Of a DNA stretch of 9,847 nucleotides, positions 7,467 through 9,847 are shown one piece after another. The DNA comes from Bacteroidales bacterium UBA5537 (GTDB taxonomy: Bacteria > Bacteroidota > Bacteroidia > Bacteroidales > Lentimicrobiaceae), in assembly GCA_002426025.1 (NCBI GenBank), contig DINP01000060.1:12027-21873 (forward strand), read 5' to 3'. Each line of letters starts with the position of its first letter. Position 1 is the stretch's first letter. Position numbers and translations under genes: made by a program. The notes beneath the pieces are model-generated. The model made no database searches. It was given only the letters and a program-made list of their open reading frames with translations, and was not told the DNA's origin.

Positions 7467-8720
7467 TTACCTGATCTTTAATGTTATGATGGTGAAAACA
7501 GCCAACATTATCCCAACAATGAAAAATCGTTGTACAATTTTAGGTTCGCTGTAGCCAAGTTTCTGGAAATGGTGATGCAGGGGCGACATCCTGAAGATCC
7601 GCCTGCCTTCGCCATATTTTCGTTTAGTCCTTTTGAAATATGCCACCTGAAGTACCACCGAGAGATTTTCGGCGAAGAAAATCCCGCAAAGGATTGGCAG
7701 CAGCAGTTCTTTTCTGATCATAATCGCCAACACTGCAATTACGCCACCAAGGGCCAGTGAGCCGGTGTCGCCCATAAAAACCTGGGCGGGAAATGTGTTG
7801 TACCAAAGAAACCCGGTGCAGGCTCCGACAAATGCACTTACAAAAATTGTCAGCTCTCCGGTATCTGGCAGGTACATAATGTTCAGGTAGTCGGCAAATA
7901 CTATGTTACCCGAAACCCATGCCAGGATGCCAATAGTTACCGCTATAATTGCCGATGTTCCGGTCGCCAGACCATCAAGGCCATCGGTGAGATTGGCGCC
8001 ATTTGACACAGCAGTAATAATCAGGATGACGATGGGGATAAATATCAGCCAGGCATAATTCTTTGCCTTTTCTCCGAAAGGCCGCAGCAGAAATGCGTAG
8101 TCGAACTCATTGTTCTTGAAAAACGGAATGGTTGTTTTCGTTGATTTCTTGGTCTGACGTGCAAATTTTTTCCCGTGGTCGGTCAGTTGTTCAAACTCGC
8201 TGAGCGTGGTAGCCGATCTGGAACTTGTCTGGGCGATTTTTTCGCGAATCACAACTCCATCATGAAAATAAAGGGTTGAGCCAACGATGATGCCAATAAT
8301 TACCTGTCCCAGGATTTTAAACTTTCCAGCCAGCCCTTTTTTATCTTTTCTGAAAACCTTAATGTAATCGTCGAGAAAGCCGATAAAGCCCAGCCACACT
8401 GTTGTTGCCAGGATGAGGATGATGTATATGTTGTTTAACTTGGCGAAAAGCAGCGTTGGTATTACAATTGCACCCAGAATAATGAGTCCGCCCATGGTTG
8501 GGGTGCCGTGTTTTTCGCTTTGTCCTTCAAGGCCAAGGTCTCGGACAGTTTCACCGACTTGCTTTTTTCTTAAATAATTTATCAGCGACTTGCCAAAAAG
8601 TAGGGAGATTGTTAGCGAAGTAATTACAGCAAGTGCGGCCCTGAAGGAGATGTACTGAAACATTCCCGCTCCAGGAAAATCGTAGTATTTATCAAGATAG
8701 TCGAACAAATAGTAAAGCAT
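7467..8720 (-). CDS. mraY: Phospho-N-acetylmuramoyl-pentapeptide-transferase MraY
   Basis: Integral membrane enzyme that transfers phospho-MurNAc-pentapeptide from UDP to undecaprenyl phosphate, forming lipid I. The product has 417 residues and about ten transmembrane helices, against 360 in E. coli. Active-site motifs are intact: KHGTPTMGG at 70-78, FLDDY at 115-119 with the Asp pair, NLTDGLDGLA at 243-252, FMGDTGS at 316-322, and the histidine loop PLHHHFQ at 380-386. The extra length lies mainly between about 153 and 195, with a smaller insert at about 212-223, in the periplasmic loop between helices 4 and 5. I recall enlarged MraY as usual in Bacteroidota. I kept the ATG at 8720 because MLYYLFDYLDKYY aligns with the usual MraY N-terminus. 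An internal ATG at 8663 has a better-spaced GGAG but would remove that conserved segment. Confidence 0.98.
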   Translation of the reverse strand: MLYYLFDYLDKYYDFPGAGMFQYISFRAALAVITSLTISLLFGKSLINYLRKKQVGETVRDLGLEGQSEKHGTPTMGGLIILGAIVIPTLLFAKLNNIYIILILATTVWLGFIGFLDDYIKVFRKDKKGLAGKFKILGQVIIGIIVGSTLYFHDGVVIREKIAQTSSRSATTLSEFEQLTDHGKKFARQTKKSTKTTIPFFKNNEFDYAFLLRPFGEKAKNYAWLIFIPIVILIITAVSNGANLTDGLDGLATGTSAIIAVTIGILAWVSGNIVFADYLNIMYLPDTGELTIFVSAFVGACTGFLWYNTFPAQVFMGDTGSLALGGVIAVLAIMIRKELLLPILCGIFFAENLSVVLQVAYFKRTKRKYGEGRRIFRMSPLHHHFQKLGYSEPKIVQRFFIVGIMLAVFTIITLKIR

Positions 8721-8722
8721 AT

Positions 8723-8728
8723 CTCCCT
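8723..8728 (-). promoter_or_regulatory. Possible Shine-Dalgarno sequence of mraY (short spacing)
   Basis: The minus strand reads AGGGAG only 2 nt before the mraY ATG at 8720, in the 11-nt murE-mraY gap. The match to the anti-Shine-Dalgarno is fair but the spacing is shorter than normal, so its contribution is uncertain. Confidence 0.35.
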
Positions 8729-8731
8729 TTT

Positions 8732-9847
8732 TTATTTCCCAGTTTCTGATTGTTCAATACCAAAGCACGACCTCAGCACTTCGCGATCGTCAAAATGATG
8801 TTTTACCCCTTTAATCTCCTGGTATGTTTCATGACCTTTTCCGGCTACCAAAACGATGTCTCCCGCTTGGGCCATTGTACATGCGGTTTTAATGGCTTCT
8901 TTCCTGTCGGAAATCACAAGACAGAAGCGCACGCGGTCAACCGGAACGCCTTTACGCATATCGTTCAGAATATCCTCAGGATTTTCACTTCTGGGATTAT
9001 CAGAAGTAAGTATGCAGAGGTTGCTGTTTTCAGAAGCGATGGCTGCCATTATTGGCCGTTTGGTTTTATCACGATCGCCTCCAGCTCCTACAACCGTAAT
9101 GAGCTTGCCCTCGCCCAGCCTGATGGCGTTGATGGTTTCAATTACGTTTAAAAGTGCATCGGGCGTGTGGGCGTAATCCACAATTCCCACAATGCCATCG
9201 GACGATTTCAGGTATTCAAACCTGCCTTCAACAGCTTTCAGTTTACTCAAAGCCGTCAGGCATTCTTCGTCTTCAATTTCCAGCATAACCGCTGTGGCAT
9301 AAATACTTAGAAGATTATAGGCATTGAAAGTGCCAACCAGCCTGCACCATACTTCATGGCCATTGATATTCAGCAGCAATCCGTCGAAATGATTCTCGAT
9401 AATCCGGCAATGAAAATCAGCCTGGTTTTTTAATGCAAGGGTTTTAACTTTTGCCTTTGAATTCTGAACCATCACTTTCCCATTGCGGTCGTCTATATTT
9501 ACCAGAGCAAAGGCTCCAGCTGGAAGGGTATCGAAAAAGCGTTTTTTTGCTGCGAGATATGAATCAAAAGTTTTATGGAAGTCAAGATGATCGTGGGTGA
9601 GATTGGTAAATACACCACCTTTGAATGTAAGTCCGGCAATGCGGTTTTGAACTACTGCATGCGAACTAACTTCCATAAAGCAATAATCGCAACCATCATC
9701 AGCCATTTCGCGTAGAAGCCGGTTCAGTTCTAATGCATCAGGCGTGGTATGTGTAGCCTGAATTACTTTCTGGTTAACCAGATTTTTAACCGTTGACAGC
9801 AATCCTGCTTTAAAGCCTAGTTCAGTAAAAAGAGCATGTAACAGAGA
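8732..9847 (-). CDS. murE: UDP-MurNAc-L-Ala-D-Glu--meso-diaminopimelate ligase MurE, 5' end missing
   Basis: Cytoplasmic Mur ligase adding the third stem-peptide residue. The last 371 codons are visible and the frame is open to the window edge. The first visible residues (SLLHALFTELGFKAGLLSTV) follow directly after where the ATP P-loop should be, so the UDP-binding domain and P-loop are outside. Numbering from the edge: SSHA at 61-64, HDHLDFH at 85-91, the AAKK segment at 99-102 whose first lysine matches the carbamylated residue, GTFNAYN at 172-178, EGRFE at 207-211, DYAHTPDAL at 224-232, GAGGDRDKTKRP at 254-265 and GKGHE at 336-340. DNPR at 283-286 is the signature of enzymes using meso-diaminopimelate, unlike the lysine-adding type. 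The gene is 11 nt from mraY. A TTG at 9802 is inside the protein and is not a start. Confidence 0.97.
   Translation of the reverse strand, partial: SLLHALFTELGFKAGLLSTVKNLVNQKVIQATHTTPDALELNRLLREMADDGCDYCFMEVSSHAVVQNRIAGLTFKGGVFTNLTHDHLDFHKTFDSYLAAKKRFFDTLPAGAFALVNIDDRNGKVMVQNSKAKVKTLALKNQADFHCRIIENHFDGLLLNINGHEVWCRLVGTFNAYNLLSIYATAVMLEIEDEECLTALSKLKAVEGRFEYLKSSDGIVGIVDYAHTPDALLNVIETINAIRLGEGKLITVVGAGGDRDKTKRPIMAAIASENSNLCILTSDNPRSENPEDILNDMRKGVPVDRVRFCLVISDRKEAIKTACTMAQAGDIVLVAGKGHETYQEIKGVKHHFDDREVLRSCFGIEQSETGK

Noticed and set aside
8661..8663. Internal ATG at 8663 as the mraY start, with GGAG 5 nt upstream
   Set aside because: It would remove the conserved N-terminal segment that aligns with other MraY proteins; the GGAG is probably coincidental.
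8750..9176. Two overlapping plus-strand open frames (133 and 106 residues) inside murE
   Set aside because: Both are antisense to the conserved C-terminal domain of MurE, overlap each other in different frames and have no motifs.
1..9847. A novel or mobile system hidden in the window
   Set aside because: Almost every base is accounted for by nine conserved dcw genes in standard order with intact motifs; no gene-sized space, foreign composition, terminal repeats or integration marks were seen.

Overview
The window is a segment of a division and cell wall (dcw) cluster, read entirely from the minus strand. In transcription order, from the right edge to the left, the genes are murE (5' end cut by the window), mraY, murD, ftsW, murG, murC, ftsQ, ftsA and ftsZ (only its first 102 codons are inside). 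Every gene belongs to a recognisable family with its key motifs intact. I saw no mobile element, RNA gene, CRISPR array, broken gene or foreign-looking insert.

The organism is most likely a member of the Bacteroidota, probably a Bacteroidales-like lineage. The support is the gene order with no murB or ddl between murC and ftsQ, the enlarged MraY of 417 residues, a short FtsQ ending in a 'NLKFRNQVVCTK' tail, A-rich translation starts mostly without Shine-Dalgarno sequences, and moderate GC. This placement rests on family recall, not a search. The DNPR motif in MurE indicates meso-diaminopimelate peptidoglycan.

Layout: 9847-8732 murE, 8720-7467 mraY, 7465-6122 murD, 6111-4933 ftsW, 4946-3825 murG, 3821-2451 murC, 2454-1660 ftsQ, 1658-396 ftsA, 308-1 ftsZ. 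Junctions are 11, 1 and 10 nt, then a 14-nt overlap, 3 nt, a 4-nt overlap, and 1 nt. The only real gap is 87 nt between ftsA and ftsZ, and it holds an imperfect hairpin and a good Shine-Dalgarno sequence. There is no gene-free stretch over 300 bases.

Functionally, MurC, MurD and MurE add the first three stem-peptide residues to UDP-MurNAc. MraY moves the finished pentapeptide precursor to undecaprenyl phosphate (lipid I), MurG adds GlcNAc (lipid II), and FtsW polymerises lipid II at the septum. FtsQ, FtsA and FtsZ are divisome components: FtsZ forms the ring, FtsA tethers it to the membrane, and FtsQ links it to the periplasmic machinery. The compact layout suggests one polycistronic message with translational coupling. 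I regard this as an ordinary core-genome region; the findings are small details, not a new system.
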